Below, in pieces: positions 7,991-16,482 of a DNA stretch of 34,526 nucleotides. The DNA comes from Bacteroidaceae bacterium (lineage in GTDB: Bacteria > Bacteroidota > Bacteroidia > Bacteroidales > Bacteroidaceae), in NCBI GenBank assembly GCA_024398515.1, contig JAKSIZ010000028.1:1-34526 (forward strand), read 5' to 3'. A model generated the notes under the pieces. It was not told the DNA's origin. It ran no database searches and saw nothing but the letters and a program-made list of their open reading frames with translations. A program made the translations under genes and the position numbers. The stretch's first letter is position 1, and each line of letters starts with the position of its first letter.

Positions 7991-8727
7991 TGAAATCGCA
8001 ATTCAGTCGAAAGAGCATAAGAAAATACTCGGAAAGAGCGGTCAGCGATGAACTCCTGACTCACCTTATCGACGAAGCACAGCACACGCAGACGATGGGA
8101 AATCTGCAGTTGTATAGTGTTGTAGTCACTCGAAATGATGAAATGAAACGCCAGCTTGCACCGGCACATTTCAATCAACCTATGGTGACAGAGGCACCAG
8201 TTGTGCTCACCGTATGTGCCGACTTCAACCGCACTTCGCGTTGGTGCGAGGCGAGGAATGCAGTGCCTGGCTACGACAATTTCCTCTCTTTCCTGAATGC
8301 AGCGACCGATGCATTGCTTTTCACGCAGACATTTTGCAACCTTGCAGAGGAGGAAGGTCTGGGGTATTGCTTCCTTGGCACAACGGTATATATGCCGCAA
8401 CTCATCATTGATGTGCTGAAGTTGCCGCGTCTTGTCATGCCAGTTGCAACGATAACACTTGGATGGCCAGCCGAAAATCCAAAGGTTAGCGACCGTCTGC
8501 CTTATCAAGCAATCATACACAATGAGACGTATCACGATTATTCGCGTGCCGATATCGACACCTTATATAATATTAAGGAGCAACTTGAGGAGAACATTGA
8601 GTTCTGCCGGATAAACAAAAAGGAAACCTTGGCGCAAATCTTCACCGATATCCGCTATACGAAAAAGGACAATGAAGCCATGAGCGAAGGTCTCCTGACC
8701 GCCCTCAAGTCGCAAGGATTTATGTAG
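7990..8727 (+). CDS. Nitroreductase-family FMN oxidoreductase
   Basis: A 245-residue flavoprotein of the nitroreductase superfamily, NfsA/Frp-like, expected to use NAD(P)H and FMN in the cytoplasm. Visible features are the N-terminal FMN-phosphate motif SRKSIRKYSER, the ligand segment QTMGNLQLYSVVV, and the central GLGYCFLGTTVYMPQLIIDVLKLP-like stretch (positions 120-150) followed by PVATITLGWPAENP. The substrate cannot be told from sequence. The start ATG overlaps the typA stop by one base, which fixes the start. The C-terminal 50 residues are charged and helical, as in NfsA-like members that wrap around the dimer partner. GH2 follows after 19 nt. Confidence 0.88.
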   Translation: MKSQFSRKSIRKYSERAVSDELLTHLIDEAQHTQTMGNLQLYSVVVTRNDEMKRQLAPAHFNQPMVTEAPVVLTVCADFNRTSRWCEARNAVPGYDNFLSFLNAATDALLFTQTFCNLAEEEGLGYCFLGTTVYMPQLIIDVLKLPRLVMPVATITLGWPAENPKVSDRLPYQAIIHNETYHDYSRADIDTLYNIKEQLEENIEFCRINKKETLAQIFTDIRYTKKDNEAMSEGLLTALKSQGFM

Positions 8728-8746
8728 ATTTATATCTCTTTGGGGC

Positions 8747-11332
8747 ATGAAAAGATTTGCGATTGTAACAGCCTTATTCGTTGCTTATATTATGGCAACA
8801 AACACGACTGCCACAGCACAAAGTCAAAGTGTGGCTGGTCTGTTCCCTCTTTCCGATTGTGGGAGGATTGTTTATAACTTCAACCAAGGATGGCGTTTCC
8901 ACCTCGGCGATGCTATTGGCGCAGAGGCTGTGGGATTTGACGACAGCAACTGGTCTGTGGTATGCGCTCCGCACACCGCACAACTTGAACCTTCCGAGGC
9001 AAGTGGCGGCAGAAACTATCAAGGTATATGCTGGTACAGGAAGCACTTCACCGTGCCGAATGACATGAGAGGGAAGGATATCGTGGTGCATTTCGAGGCT
9101 ATCATGGGCAAACAGAAAGTGTATGTTAATGGCACACTTGCCGAAGAACACCTCGGCGGATACTTGCCTATAACGATTCACGTGGGCAAGTATGGCGTGA
9201 AGGCAGGCGACGAATGCCTCATTGCAGTTATGGCTGACAACAGCGACGACAAGTCGTTTCCACCAGGCAAGAAGCAGTCGCAACTCGACTTTGCCTATCA
9301 TGCTGGCATGTATCGCGACGTGTGGCTGATAGGAAAAGCCGACGTTTCAATCACCGATGCCGTTGAAGCCAACAAAGTTGCAGGTGGAGGTGTGTTCCTT
9401 CATTACGGAAAGATAAACAGCGAGAAGGCTGAAGTCTATGTAGATGTTGACTTGCAGAAGCCAAACCGAAAGGTGAAAGACATCAGCATAGAAGCAAAAA
9501 TCAAGGATGCAAACGGAAAGACAATAAAGATTATAAAGCAGAAAATTGCCGATTTCATCGGTAGATTTTCTACAACAATAACGCGTCCAAACCTGTGGTC
9601 ACCAGAAGATCCATATCTCTACAGCGTTGAACTTCGCGTATATGAAGGTAAGCGTTGCGTGGATGGAGGCATGGTCCGCATGGGATTACGCAGTGCTGAT
9701 TTCCGAGGAAGCGAAGGTTTTTACCTCAACGGTCAGCCGTATCACAAACTTATAGGCGGCAACCGGCATCAGGACTTTGCATACGTGGGCAATGCCTTGC
9801 CTAATTCCCAACAGTGGAGAGACGCCAAACGACTGAAGGATGCAGGTATGCACATCATCCGTGCTGCCCATTATCCGCAGGATCCTGCGTTTATGGATGC
9901 GTGCGACGAGCTTGGACTTTTCATCATCGTGCCTACACCTGGATGGCAATATTGGAACAAAGATCCACGATTTGCCGAACTGGTGCACAAGAATACACGT
10001 GAGATTATACGCCGCGACCGCAATCACCCAAGCGTTTTGATGTGGGAACCTATACTCAACGAAACGCGATACCCAAAGGATTTTTCGCTTGAGGCACACC
10101 AGATAACCATTGACGAGTTCCCATACGAAGGCAGACCAGTGGCTGCGGCAGACATGAACTCTGAGGGAGTGAAGGAACATTATGAGGTGCTTTATGGTTG
10201 GCCAGAGGATATCGGAAAGGCTGAAACACCAAAGGACAAGTGCATATTCACACGAGAATTTGGCGAGATGGTTGACGATTGGTACGCTCATAACTGCCTC
10301 AACCGTGCTCCACGTTTCTGGGGAGAAAAGGCCATGTTGACCGCTGCATTGTCTCTTTCCAACACTTTCAGCGAGATGATGCCAGCCGATAAACAGTTTA
10401 TCGGCGCATGTCAGTGGCATCCTTTCGACCATCAACGCGGCTATCATCCCGATCCTTATTTTGGTGGAATATACGATGCTTTCCGTCAACCTAAGTACCA
10501 ACTCGCAGCTTTCAAGGCAAAAAATCTCATTGACTCTACACCTTATATATATATAGCGCACGAGATGACGCAGTTTTCCGACGAGGATGTTGTGGTCTTC
10601 ACCAACTGCGACTCGGTTCGCATGACGTTCCTTGAGGACAAACTCACGGCAACTCTTCCTGTCAGCCGCGGCAGTTTGGGGCAGCATGAACCACTGACAT
10701 TTAAGAATTTCTGGAACTTCTGGGACGCTCGTGAAGTGAGTTATAAGCAGCGAAACTGGCAGAAAGTATCGTTGCTTGCCGAGGGAATAAAGGATGGAAA
10801 AGTGGTTTGCAGCGAAAAGAAAATGCCTTCACGACGCTCAACAAAGCTCCGTCTTTACGTTGATAAGCTCGGAAAAGACCTTGTTGCCGACGGAAGTGAC
10901 TTCATAGTTGTGGTAGCAGAAGTGACCGACGACAACGGAAATGTGCGTCGTTTAGCAAAGGAAAGTGTGGTGTTTACCGTCGAGGGAGAGGGTAAAATCA
11001 TCGGCGATGCAAGTATCGGAGCCAATCCACGAGTGGTAGAATGGGGCAGCGCGCCGCTTCTTGTCCGCTCAACCAACACTCCTGGCGACATAACCATCAC
11101 TGCACGTCCACTCTATGAAGGCATACATGCACCGTCGGCAGACACTATAACCATCCACAGCATAGCTCCAACCATGCCGATGTGTTACAAGGAAACCGAG
11201 GTTGAGAGCCAAGAAAACGCCGACTTAAAGCGCTATCAGTCGCAGCCGAAAACCGTTATCACCGATGCCGAAAAGCGTCGTCTCCTCGACGAAGTTGAGA
11301 AGCAACAGCAAGACTTTGGCGTCACAAAGTAA
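8747..11332 (+). CDS. Secreted glycoside hydrolase family 2 enzyme
   Basis: An 861-residue exported glycosidase of GH2 (beta-galactosidase/glucuronidase/mannosidase clan). The signal peptide ends near ATAQ (residue 25). The N-terminal jelly-roll sugar-binding domain is at about 35-200 (FNQGWRFHLGD, WYRKHFTVP, VYVNGTLAEEHLGGY), followed by an Ig-like domain (about 200-310) and the TIM barrel (about 310-600). The acid/base is probably Glu439 in PILNETRYP and the nucleophile probably Glu504 in FTREFGEM. The C-terminal part (about 680-800) carries further Ig-like strands, including the DGNVRRLAKESVVF and GEGKIIGD segments common in GH2 enzymes of gut Bacteroidales. Substrate specificity is not decidable. 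No SusC/SusD pair is nearby, so this is not a classic polysaccharide utilisation locus. Confidence 0.93.
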   Translation: MKRFAIVTALFVAYIMATNTTATAQSQSVAGLFPLSDCGRIVYNFNQGWRFHLGDAIGAEAVGFDDSNWSVVCAPHTAQLEPSEASGGRNYQGICWYRKHFTVPNDMRGKDIVVHFEAIMGKQKVYVNGTLAEEHLGGYLPITIHVGKYGVKAGDECLIAVMADNSDDKSFPPGKKQSQLDFAYHAGMYRDVWLIGKADVSITDAVEANKVAGGGVFLHYGKINSEKAEVYVDVDLQKPNRKVKDISIEAKIKDANGKTIKIIKQKIADFIGRFSTTITRPNLWSPEDPYLYSVELRVYEGKRCVDGGMVRMGLRSADFRGSEGFYLNGQPYHKLIGGNRHQDFAYVGNALPNSQQWRDAKRLKDAGMHIIRAAHYPQDPAFMDACDELGLFIIVPTPGWQYWNKDPRFAELVHKNTREIIRRDRNHPSVLMWEPILNETRYPKDFSLEAHQITIDEFPYEGRPVAAADMNSEGVKEHYEVLYGWPEDIGKAETPKDKCIFTREFGEMVDDWYAHNCLNRAPRFWGEKAMLTAALSLSNTFSEMMPADKQFIGACQWHPFDHQRGYHPDPYFGGIYDAFRQPKYQLAAFKAKNLIDSTPYIYIAHEMTQFSDEDVVVFTNCDSVRMTFLEDKLTATLPVSRGSLGQHEPLTFKNFWNFWDAREVSYKQRNWQKVSLLAEGIKDGKVVCSEKKMPSRRSTKLRLYVDKLGKDLVADGSDFIVVVAEVTDDNGNVRRLAKESVVFTVEGEGKIIGDASIGANPRVVEWGSAPLLVRSTNTPGDITITARPLYEGIHAPSADTITIHSIAPTMPMCYKETEVESQENADLKRYQSQPKTVITDAEKRRLLDEVEKQQQDFGVTK

Positions 11333-11365
11333 GAAGTGAAAATAAAAACTTCTTGAAATTTTTTT
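11331..11365 (+). terminator. Weak possible terminator after GH2
   Basis: AAGAAGT (11331-11337) pairs with ACTTCTT (11348-11354) around a 10-nt A-rich loop, followed by GAAA and a run of T. The stem is short and A/T-rich, so termination strength is doubtful. Confidence 0.4.
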
Positions 11366-11394
11366 GCAAGTTAGAGAATTATTCGCTATTTTTG
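11363..11394 (+). promoter_or_regulatory. Promoter of the LRR protein gene
   Basis: TTTG at 11363-11366 and TATTTTTG (then C) at 11387-11394 are separated by 20 nt, a near-ideal Bacteroidota -33/-7 pair. The ATG at 11444 is about 45 nt downstream of the inferred start site. Confidence 0.75.
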
Positions 11395-11443
11395 CAAAAA
11401 ATATTTACATAGAACTTCGGTTTGACAAGCAAAAAATCCGAAA

Positions 11444-13042
11444 ATGAAAAGGCTACTTATACTAATATGCTTGTGTCTGATGGCTGGAATTGACGCTTTC
11501 GCCTACGACTTTGCAGTGAATAACATCTACTACAACAAGCTTTCCGACGACAAATGTGCAGTGACATTTGGCGACAAATACTACGTCGGAACCGTCAACA
11601 TCCCTACATCAGTTATCTATAAAGGAGCATCGTTGACCGTGATATCCATAGGCGAATTTGCTTTCCGTGGGTGCAAAAACCTCACGGAACTAACCGTAGG
11701 TTCAAGCGTAGAGAGCATTGCACTCAATGCTTTTGCAGGCTGTACGGGCATAGAATCACTCAGTGTTGACCTCGGAAACACCGTCTTCGACAGTCGCGAC
11801 AACTGCAATGCCATCATCTCGACAGCGACAAACGCACTGCAAAGGGCATGTAGCACAACCAAAATCCCAAGCACAGTGACGTGTATTGAATGGGCAGCGT
11901 TCTCGTATTGCCACGGTCTGAAGTCGATTGATATACCTAATTCCGTGACAAAAATAAGGGCAAACGCCTTCCAGGACTGCATAAACCTCACTTCAGTCAA
12001 CCTTCCAAACTCATTGATTTATATCGGCAGCGAAGCCTTTTCGGGCTGTAGTTCGCTCTCGGATATCACTTTGCCTAACTCTGTGATAAGCATCGGAGGC
12101 CGTGCTTTCAACGGTTGCACAAGCATCGACAAGCCTATATTCAACGAAAATGCCTTTGTTTTCATGCCGAAAACATACAAAGGCGACTACACGATACCCG
12201 CAAATGTTGCCGTAATCTCGCAGTATGCTTTCTCCGGATGCACGGAATTGACAGGCGTGACGATACCTTCATCGGTGGAAAACATCGGCAGTTTTGCCTT
12301 CAACGGATGCACATCGTTGACTCAGATAAACCTTCCGAACAGCATACAGAGCATTGAATTATCAACATTTTCAGGCTGCAAAGCCCTTCAGTCGATAGTC
12401 ATCCCTAACTCAGTCGAGACAATAAATGCCTACGCCTTTTCGGGTTGTTCGAGCCTTTCGACGGCAACAATAGGCTATTCCGTGGTTGAAATCGGTGCAA
12501 ATGCATTCAGCAAATGTCCGCAACTGACCAAAGTTTATGCCTGTATGCTCGAACCAAACACACCGACACAAACGCCTTTCGACATTGACGAAAGCGGAAA
12601 AATACCCGCAACCCTATATGCTCCTGCCCAATATATAGGCAATTACACCGCCAACACGTACTGGTCAAAGTTCGCCGACGTGCAAGAGTGGGACGGTGCA
12701 GAAACCATTGCAGCAACAGCAATAACCCTTAACGAAACCGAAAAGACCATTCAAACCGAATACGGAACACAACTCACGGCAACGCTCCTGCCCGAATACT
12801 GTTCGCCAATCGTCGTTTGGTCAACGTCGAACCCAATCGTAGCAACGGTCAGCAACAAGGGTTACGTCATTGCCGTCGGCATAGGAAAAGCCACGATTAC
12901 AGCCACGACGCCAAGCGGATTGACGGCTACATGCCAGATAAACGTCACATCAAACGACGGCAAGACCGACCAGAAAAGCATATCGAAGAAGCTTTCTGCC
13001 ATCGAATCACTCATGTCGAAAACCATAAACCGAATAAAATAA
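11444..13042 (+). CDS. BspA-type leucine-rich repeat protein with Big-2 domain
   Basis: A 532-residue exported protein. A signal peptide (residues 1-20, ending IDAFA) is followed by about 11 BspA/Treponema-type LRR_5 repeats of the form IPNSVTxIxxxAFxxCxxL (AF..C cores such as EFAFRGC, NAFAGC, YAFSGC). An Ig-like Big-2 domain of bacterial adhesins follows at about 425-505 (AATAITLNETEKTIQTEYG, ATVSNKGYVIAVGIGKATIT). The final 25 residues are polar and helical, with no type IX secretion sorting domain. BspA-like proteins mediate adhesion to host matrix or other bacteria; the ligand here is unknown. A 15-nt gap separates it from the lipoprotein gene, probably one transcript. Confidence 0.92.
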   Translation: MKRLLILICLCLMAGIDAFAYDFAVNNIYYNKLSDDKCAVTFGDKYYVGTVNIPTSVIYKGASLTVISIGEFAFRGCKNLTELTVGSSVESIALNAFAGCTGIESLSVDLGNTVFDSRDNCNAIISTATNALQRACSTTKIPSTVTCIEWAAFSYCHGLKSIDIPNSVTKIRANAFQDCINLTSVNLPNSLIYIGSEAFSGCSSLSDITLPNSVISIGGRAFNGCTSIDKPIFNENAFVFMPKTYKGDYTIPANVAVISQYAFSGCTELTGVTIPSSVENIGSFAFNGCTSLTQINLPNSIQSIELSTFSGCKALQSIVIPNSVETINAYAFSGCSSLSTATIGYSVVEIGANAFSKCPQLTKVYACMLEPNTPTQTPFDIDESGKIPATLYAPAQYIGNYTANTYWSKFADVQEWDGAETIAATAITLNETEKTIQTEYGTQLTATLLPEYCSPIVVWSTSNPIVATVSNKGYVIAVGIGKATITATTPSGLTATCQINVTSNDGKTDQKSISKKLSAIESLMSKTINRIK

Positions 13043-13057
13043 CACGCCACGACGAAT

Positions 13058-13507
13058 ATGAAACGATACCTAATCAACAGCATCCTCATTGCGCTATCTA
13101 TAGTAATCACGGCATGTTACAGCGACAGCACCGTCGAAGACATCAACCCAGGCACCCCACTTGAATACAAATGGGGCACCAATCCCGAGACAATAAAACA
13201 AGGACTCGGATACTATGAACTCACCGCCGACGGCAACATAATGTATGTAGAAAACTACATGATATATTGCAAAATTGCATACGAGTTCGACAACAACGGA
13301 CTTTGTACCATATCGCTCGTAGGCCCAAAGTCGCGTATGTCTGATGAGTACATACAAAGTCTGAAGGAAGGCTATACCGAGATAGGCGACTACGACGAGG
13401 GCAAGGCAGTATATACCAACGTCGCAGAGAACCGCCTCATGGAGATAACCACCACTATTGTTGAGGGCATAGAATACTATGCCATAGGCTGGGCAAGCAT
13501 TGAATAA
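13058..13507 (+). CDS. Small putative lipoprotein of unknown function
   Basis: A 149-residue product with a short N-terminal hydrophobic segment ending in IVITAC, a plausible lipobox with the acylated Cys at about residue 20, so it is likely anchored in the envelope. The mature part is acidic, rich in Tyr and beta-prone (YYELTADGNIMYVENYMIY, EYYAIGWASIE). I do not recognise a family. The gene directly follows the BspA-like gene by 15 nt, which suggests the pair is co-expressed. Array TP3 begins 28 nt after its stop. Confidence 0.75.
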   Translation: MKRYLINSILIALSIVITACYSDSTVEDINPGTPLEYKWGTNPETIKQGLGYYELTADGNIMYVENYMIYCKIAYEFDNNGLCTISLVGPKSRMSDEYIQSLKEGYTEIGDYDEGKAVYTNVAENRLMEITTTIVEGIEYYAIGWASIE

Positions 13508-13534
13508 ATCAGAAACGTCCTTTATATCGTTTTG

Positions 13535-13597
13535 CACATTCTTAGAATGTTCCGCCGAACATTCTTAGAATGTTCACGTGAACATTCTAAGAATGTG
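13535..13597. repeat. Triple palindrome array TP3
   Basis: The palindrome AACATTCTTAGAATGTT occupies 13558-13574. Variants lie at 13535-13551 and 13581-13597. The period is 23 bp and the spacers are 6 nt (CCGCCG and CACGTG). The whole array is close to a palindrome itself, because the outer copies run into TTTTGC on the left and GCAAA on the right. Just downstream, AAGCATCGCCCCA (13609-13621) recurs 107 bp downstream of TP5. Apart from the array and the oadG promoter, the 13508-13822 gap shows no gene. Confidence 0.9.
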
Positions 13598-13741
13598 CAA
13601 ACGCGTTAAAGCATCGCCCCAAGAAACGAGAAAGCCCGCGGCATCTACAGCAACTATAGAACCTGCGTCGCCAATAATGCCAATGAAAGCCATAAGCAAC
13701 TTGATTTATCTCTATATTTATACTTTTTTATACTTTCAGAA

Positions 13742-13772
13742 TTGGTCAGGTTGGAATTTTTTTGTATTTTTG
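13742..13772 (+). promoter_or_regulatory. Promoter of the decarboxylase operon
   Basis: TTGG (13742-13745) and TATTTTTG followed by C (13765-13772) are 19 nt apart, matching the Bacteroidota -33/-7 arrangement. The oadG ATG is about 50 nt downstream in an A/T-rich leader. Confidence 0.7.
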
Positions 13773-13822
13773 CACCAAATTCGAATTTGTTAAATAATAA
13801 AAATTTTACATAAATTACAGCA

Positions 13823-14746
13823 ATGAGAAAATTCATATTATCGTTAGCCGTATTGTTGTCGGGAACTTCGATGGTGTTCGGTCAGGGAGCAAACAACATC
13901 AAGATCAACGAAGTGATGACCAACAACACGGAAAACTATCTTGATGAGTACGGTGCGCACTTGCCTTGGATAGAGTTGACAAACAACTCATTCACCACCT
14001 ACAACGTGCGCGGCATGTACATCACAACCAATCGCGACGTGCTCAACGAGGCAATGAGCGTGCCAGAGCGTATCAAGCTCATGAGCATGATACCTAATGG
14101 TTTCGACGCAACAATCCTCGCAGGCCGCCACAAACTATTGCTCTTCCTCAACAGTGCACCCGCAAAAGGTCCGCGTCACCTAAGCCAGACTCTCAACGTA
14201 GGTGAGGAGACATGGATAGCCCTTTACGACGGAAATGCAAAGACACTAATCGACTCTGTAACCGTCGTACCGCTCGGCGAGAACCAAAGTTACGCACGAC
14301 TGCCAAAGGACGGCACGGGAAAATGGACCGTCGCAACAGCCGACAAGGTGACTCCTGACGGTAACAACCAGGTAAAAGCAGAGACATCCAAGATTGCAAC
14401 ATGGAAGGAAAAGGACCCACGTGGCGGACTTCTCTCCATACAAGCAATGACAATAACCTTCACGGCACTCATCCTCCTCTTCATCTTCATGAAGTGTTTC
14501 GGAGCATTCGCAAAGAGATTTCTTGCACGTAAGAAGGTAAATACAAGCGCAGTAATAAATTCTCAAACATCAAGTATTATGGCAAAGAAAGAAACAATCA
14601 AGGAACAGGAAGTGCTCGTAGCCGTTATAGCAATGGCACTTCAAGAGTATCAGAACGACGTTCATGACCAGGAAAGTGGCGTCATCACCATTAAGCGCAA
14701 GCAAACATCATGGAACTTCAAGCAATTCAATCAACTCGGAAAGTAA
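13823..14746 (+). CDS. oadG: Sodium-pump decarboxylase gamma subunit with periplasmic lamin-tail domain
   Basis: A 307-residue fusion. A signal peptide (1-20) precedes a lamin-tail/LTD-type beta domain (about 24-195: IKINEVMTNN, LPWIELTNNS, GRHKLLLFLN, ETWIALYDGN, SYARLPKDGTG). One transmembrane helix follows at about 212-232 (MTITFTALILLFIFMKCFG), then a cytoplasmic OadG-like tail ending in VAVIAMALQEYQND and ITIKRKQTSW. OadG holds the carboxyltransferase and membrane subunits of Na+-translocating oxaloacetate or methylmalonyl-CoA decarboxylases together. Classic gamma subunits are only about 80-90 residues. The biotin carrier and beta-subunit genes follow at once. The periplasmic domain's role is unknown. 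I believe LTD-OadG fusions recur in Bacteroidota. Confidence 0.88.
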   Translation: MRKFILSLAVLLSGTSMVFGQGANNIKINEVMTNNTENYLDEYGAHLPWIELTNNSFTTYNVRGMYITTNRDVLNEAMSVPERIKLMSMIPNGFDATILAGRHKLLLFLNSAPAKGPRHLSQTLNVGEETWIALYDGNAKTLIDSVTVVPLGENQSYARLPKDGTGKWTVATADKVTPDGNNQVKAETSKIATWKEKDPRGGLLSIQAMTITFTALILLFIFMKCFGAFAKRFLARKKVNTSAVINSQTSSIMAKKETIKEQEVLVAVIAMALQEYQNDVHDQESGVITIKRKQTSWNFKQFNQLGK

Positions 14747-14771
14747 TAAACAATTTAACAATATAACAATT

Positions 14772-15215
14772 ATGAAGACTTATAAGTATAAAGTACAAGG
14801 TGTAGAATACACAGTAAACATCGACGAAATCGAAGGTAACATCGCAAAGGTAACAGTAAACGACCAGCCAGTTGAGGTAGAACTTACAGAGCAAATCCGC
14901 CCAACACAGCCTAAGCGCGTGGCAGTTGTAGCACCAGCAGCAGCCGCTGCACCAGCTGCCGCACCTGCAGCAGCACCAAAACCAGCCGCAGCAGCAGGCG
15001 CAGGCAAGAAGGTTGTAGCACCGCTCCCAGGCACTATCACAAGTGTTGAAGTAGCAGTTGGACAGGCAGTAAAGGCAGGCGACACAGTCGTAGTACTCGA
15101 AGCAATGAAGATGCAGAACAATATAGAGGCAGAATGTGACGGCAATATCACGTCAGTTCTCGTAAACAAAGGCGACGCCGTAATGGAAGGTGCCGTTCTC
15201 GTAACAATAGGATAA
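14772..15215 (+). CDS. Biotin carboxyl carrier subunit of the sodium-pump decarboxylase
   Basis: A 147-residue biotinyl carrier protein. The N-terminal part (1-55) is followed by an Ala/Pro hinge (about 56-80). The biotinyl/lipoyl domain contains the biotinylation motif EAMKMQ with Lys113. It carries CO2 as carboxybiotin between the carboxyltransferase (alpha) and the membrane decarboxylase (beta). The start ATG at 14772 was chosen because the longer reading frame from 14664 would overlap oadG and encodes no carrier sequence; the short form begins MKTYKYKVQG as in the family. It sits 25 nt after oadG and 21 nt before oadB. A role with acetyl-CoA carboxylase is less likely given these neighbours. 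Confidence 0.92.
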   Translation: MKTYKYKVQGVEYTVNIDEIEGNIAKVTVNDQPVEVELTEQIRPTQPKRVAVVAPAAAAAPAAAPAAAPKPAAAAGAGKKVVAPLPGTITSVEVAVGQAVKAGDTVVVLEAMKMQNNIEAECDGNITSVLVNKGDAVMEGAVLVTIG

Positions 15216-15236
15216 CACAAACTTACGCCGTAAATC

Positions 15237-16397
15237 ATGAGCGAAACACTCAATTTCCTATTTGAAAACTTTAATGAGTTCCTCACATACACGGGCTTTG
15301 CAAACGGTATGTTGGAGAATTACATTATGATAGTTGTGGGAGCATTCTTCCTATGGCTTGCCATAAAGAAGGACTTCGAGCCACTGCTGCTCATTCCTAT
15401 CGGACTTGGCATAATCATAGGTAACATACCTTTCCGTGCCGATGCAGGACTTGAGATAGGACTCTACGAGGACAACTCAGTGCTCAACATCTTCTATCAA
15501 GGCGTGAAAGGCGGATGGTATCCACCACTTGTATTCCTCGGAATCGGCGCAATGACCGACTTTGCAGCACTGCTCAGCAACCCGAAACTGGTTCTTGTCG
15601 GTGCAGCAGCACAGTTCGGAATCTTTGGCGCATACATGATTGCCCTTGCCCTTGGCTTTGAACCAAACCAGGCAGCAGGTATTGCCATCATCGGTGGTGC
15701 CGATGGCCCGACGGCAATCTTCCTTTCATCCAAGCTCAGTCCTAACCTGATGGGAGCCATTGCAGTGTGTGCATATTCGTATATGGCATTGGTACCTGTA
15801 ATCCAACCACCTATCATGCGACTGCTCACTACGAAGAAAGAACGCGTCATCCGTATGCCGAAACCTCGCCAGGTGACAAAGACCGAGAAGATTCTCTTCC
15901 CTATAGCAGGACTATTGCTGACGACGTTTATCGTGCCTTCAGCATTACCATTGCTCGGAATGTTGTTCTTCGGAAACCTCCTGAAGGAAAGTACAAAGAC
16001 CGATCGTCTGTCGAATACGGCAGGCAATGCGCTGAACAATATCATCGTCATGCTGCTCGGTCTTACGGTTGGATGCTCAACTCAGGCAAGCGAGTTCCTT
16101 ACTCTCAACACAATCTACATCTTCTTCCTCGGTGCGATGGCGTTTGTCATTGCAACTGCAAGCGGTGTACTCTTTGTAAAGATAATGAACCTCTTCCTGC
16201 GTGAAGGCAACAAGATAAACCCTCTTATCGGTAATGCCGGTGTAAGTGCAGTGCCGATGGCAGCGAGAATATCGAACAATGTCGGACTCGAATACGACCG
16301 TCACAACTATTTATTGATGCACGCTATGGGACCGAATGTTGCTGGAGTTATCGGTTCTGCCGTTGCTGCCGGAGCATTGCTCGGCTTCCTCGGATAA
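15237..16397 (+). CDS. oadB: Sodium ion-translocating decarboxylase beta subunit
   Basis: The integral membrane subunit that decarboxylates carboxybiotin and exports Na+. The 386-residue product has about nine hydrophobic helices. It contains the conserved [15 protein letters not shown] segment with the functional Asp, the [13 protein letters not shown] helix, and the C-terminal [13 protein letters not shown] motif. Length fits the MmdB/OadB/GcdB family. Whether the complex handles methylmalonyl-CoA (usual in Bacteroidota making propionate from succinate) or oxaloacetate cannot be read from beta alone. The alpha carboxyltransferase gene is not in the window. Confidence 0.95.
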   Translation: MSETLNFLFENFNEFLTYTGFANGMLENYIMIVVGAFFLWLAIKKDFEPLLLIPIGLGIIIGNIPFRADAGLEIGLYEDNSVLNIFYQGVKGGWYPPLVFLGIGAMTDFAALLSNPKLVLVGAAAQFGIFGAYMIALALGFEPNQAAGIAIIGGADGPTAIFLSSKLSPNLMGAIAVCAYSYMALVPVIQPPIMRLLTTKKERVIRMPKPRQVTKTEKILFPIAGLLLTTFIVPSALPLLGMLFFGNLLKESTKTDRLSNTAGNALNNIIVMLLGLTVGCSTQASEFLTLNTIYIFFLGAMAFVIATASGVLFVKIMNLFLREGNKINPLIGNAGVSAVPMAARISNNVGLEYDRHNYLLMHAMGPNVAGVIGSAVAAGALLGFLG

Positions 16398-16413
16398 TAT
16401 ATAAATAAGGTGT

Positions 16414-16455
16414 AAATCCTGGATAAATAGAAATTCTATATGTCCAGGATTTTTT
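16414..16455 (+). terminator. Terminator after oadB
   Basis: AAATCCTGGA (16414-16423) and TCCAGGATTT (16443-16452) form a 10-bp stem. The 19-nt loop is itself partly self-complementary, and T residues follow to 16455. Confidence 0.75.
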
Positions 16456-16482
16456 ATAAATAAACATTAATACATAATAAAT

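Noticed and set aside
8701-8746. Promoter for the GH2 gene in the TATCTCTTTG stretch
   Set aside because: The spacing inside the motif is wrong (TAnnnnTTTG) and the 19-nt gap favours read-through from the nitroreductase gene.
13654-13836. Minus-strand reading frame of 60 codons upstream of oadG
   Set aside because: It covers the oadG promoter and leader and starts inside oadG; nothing supports translation.
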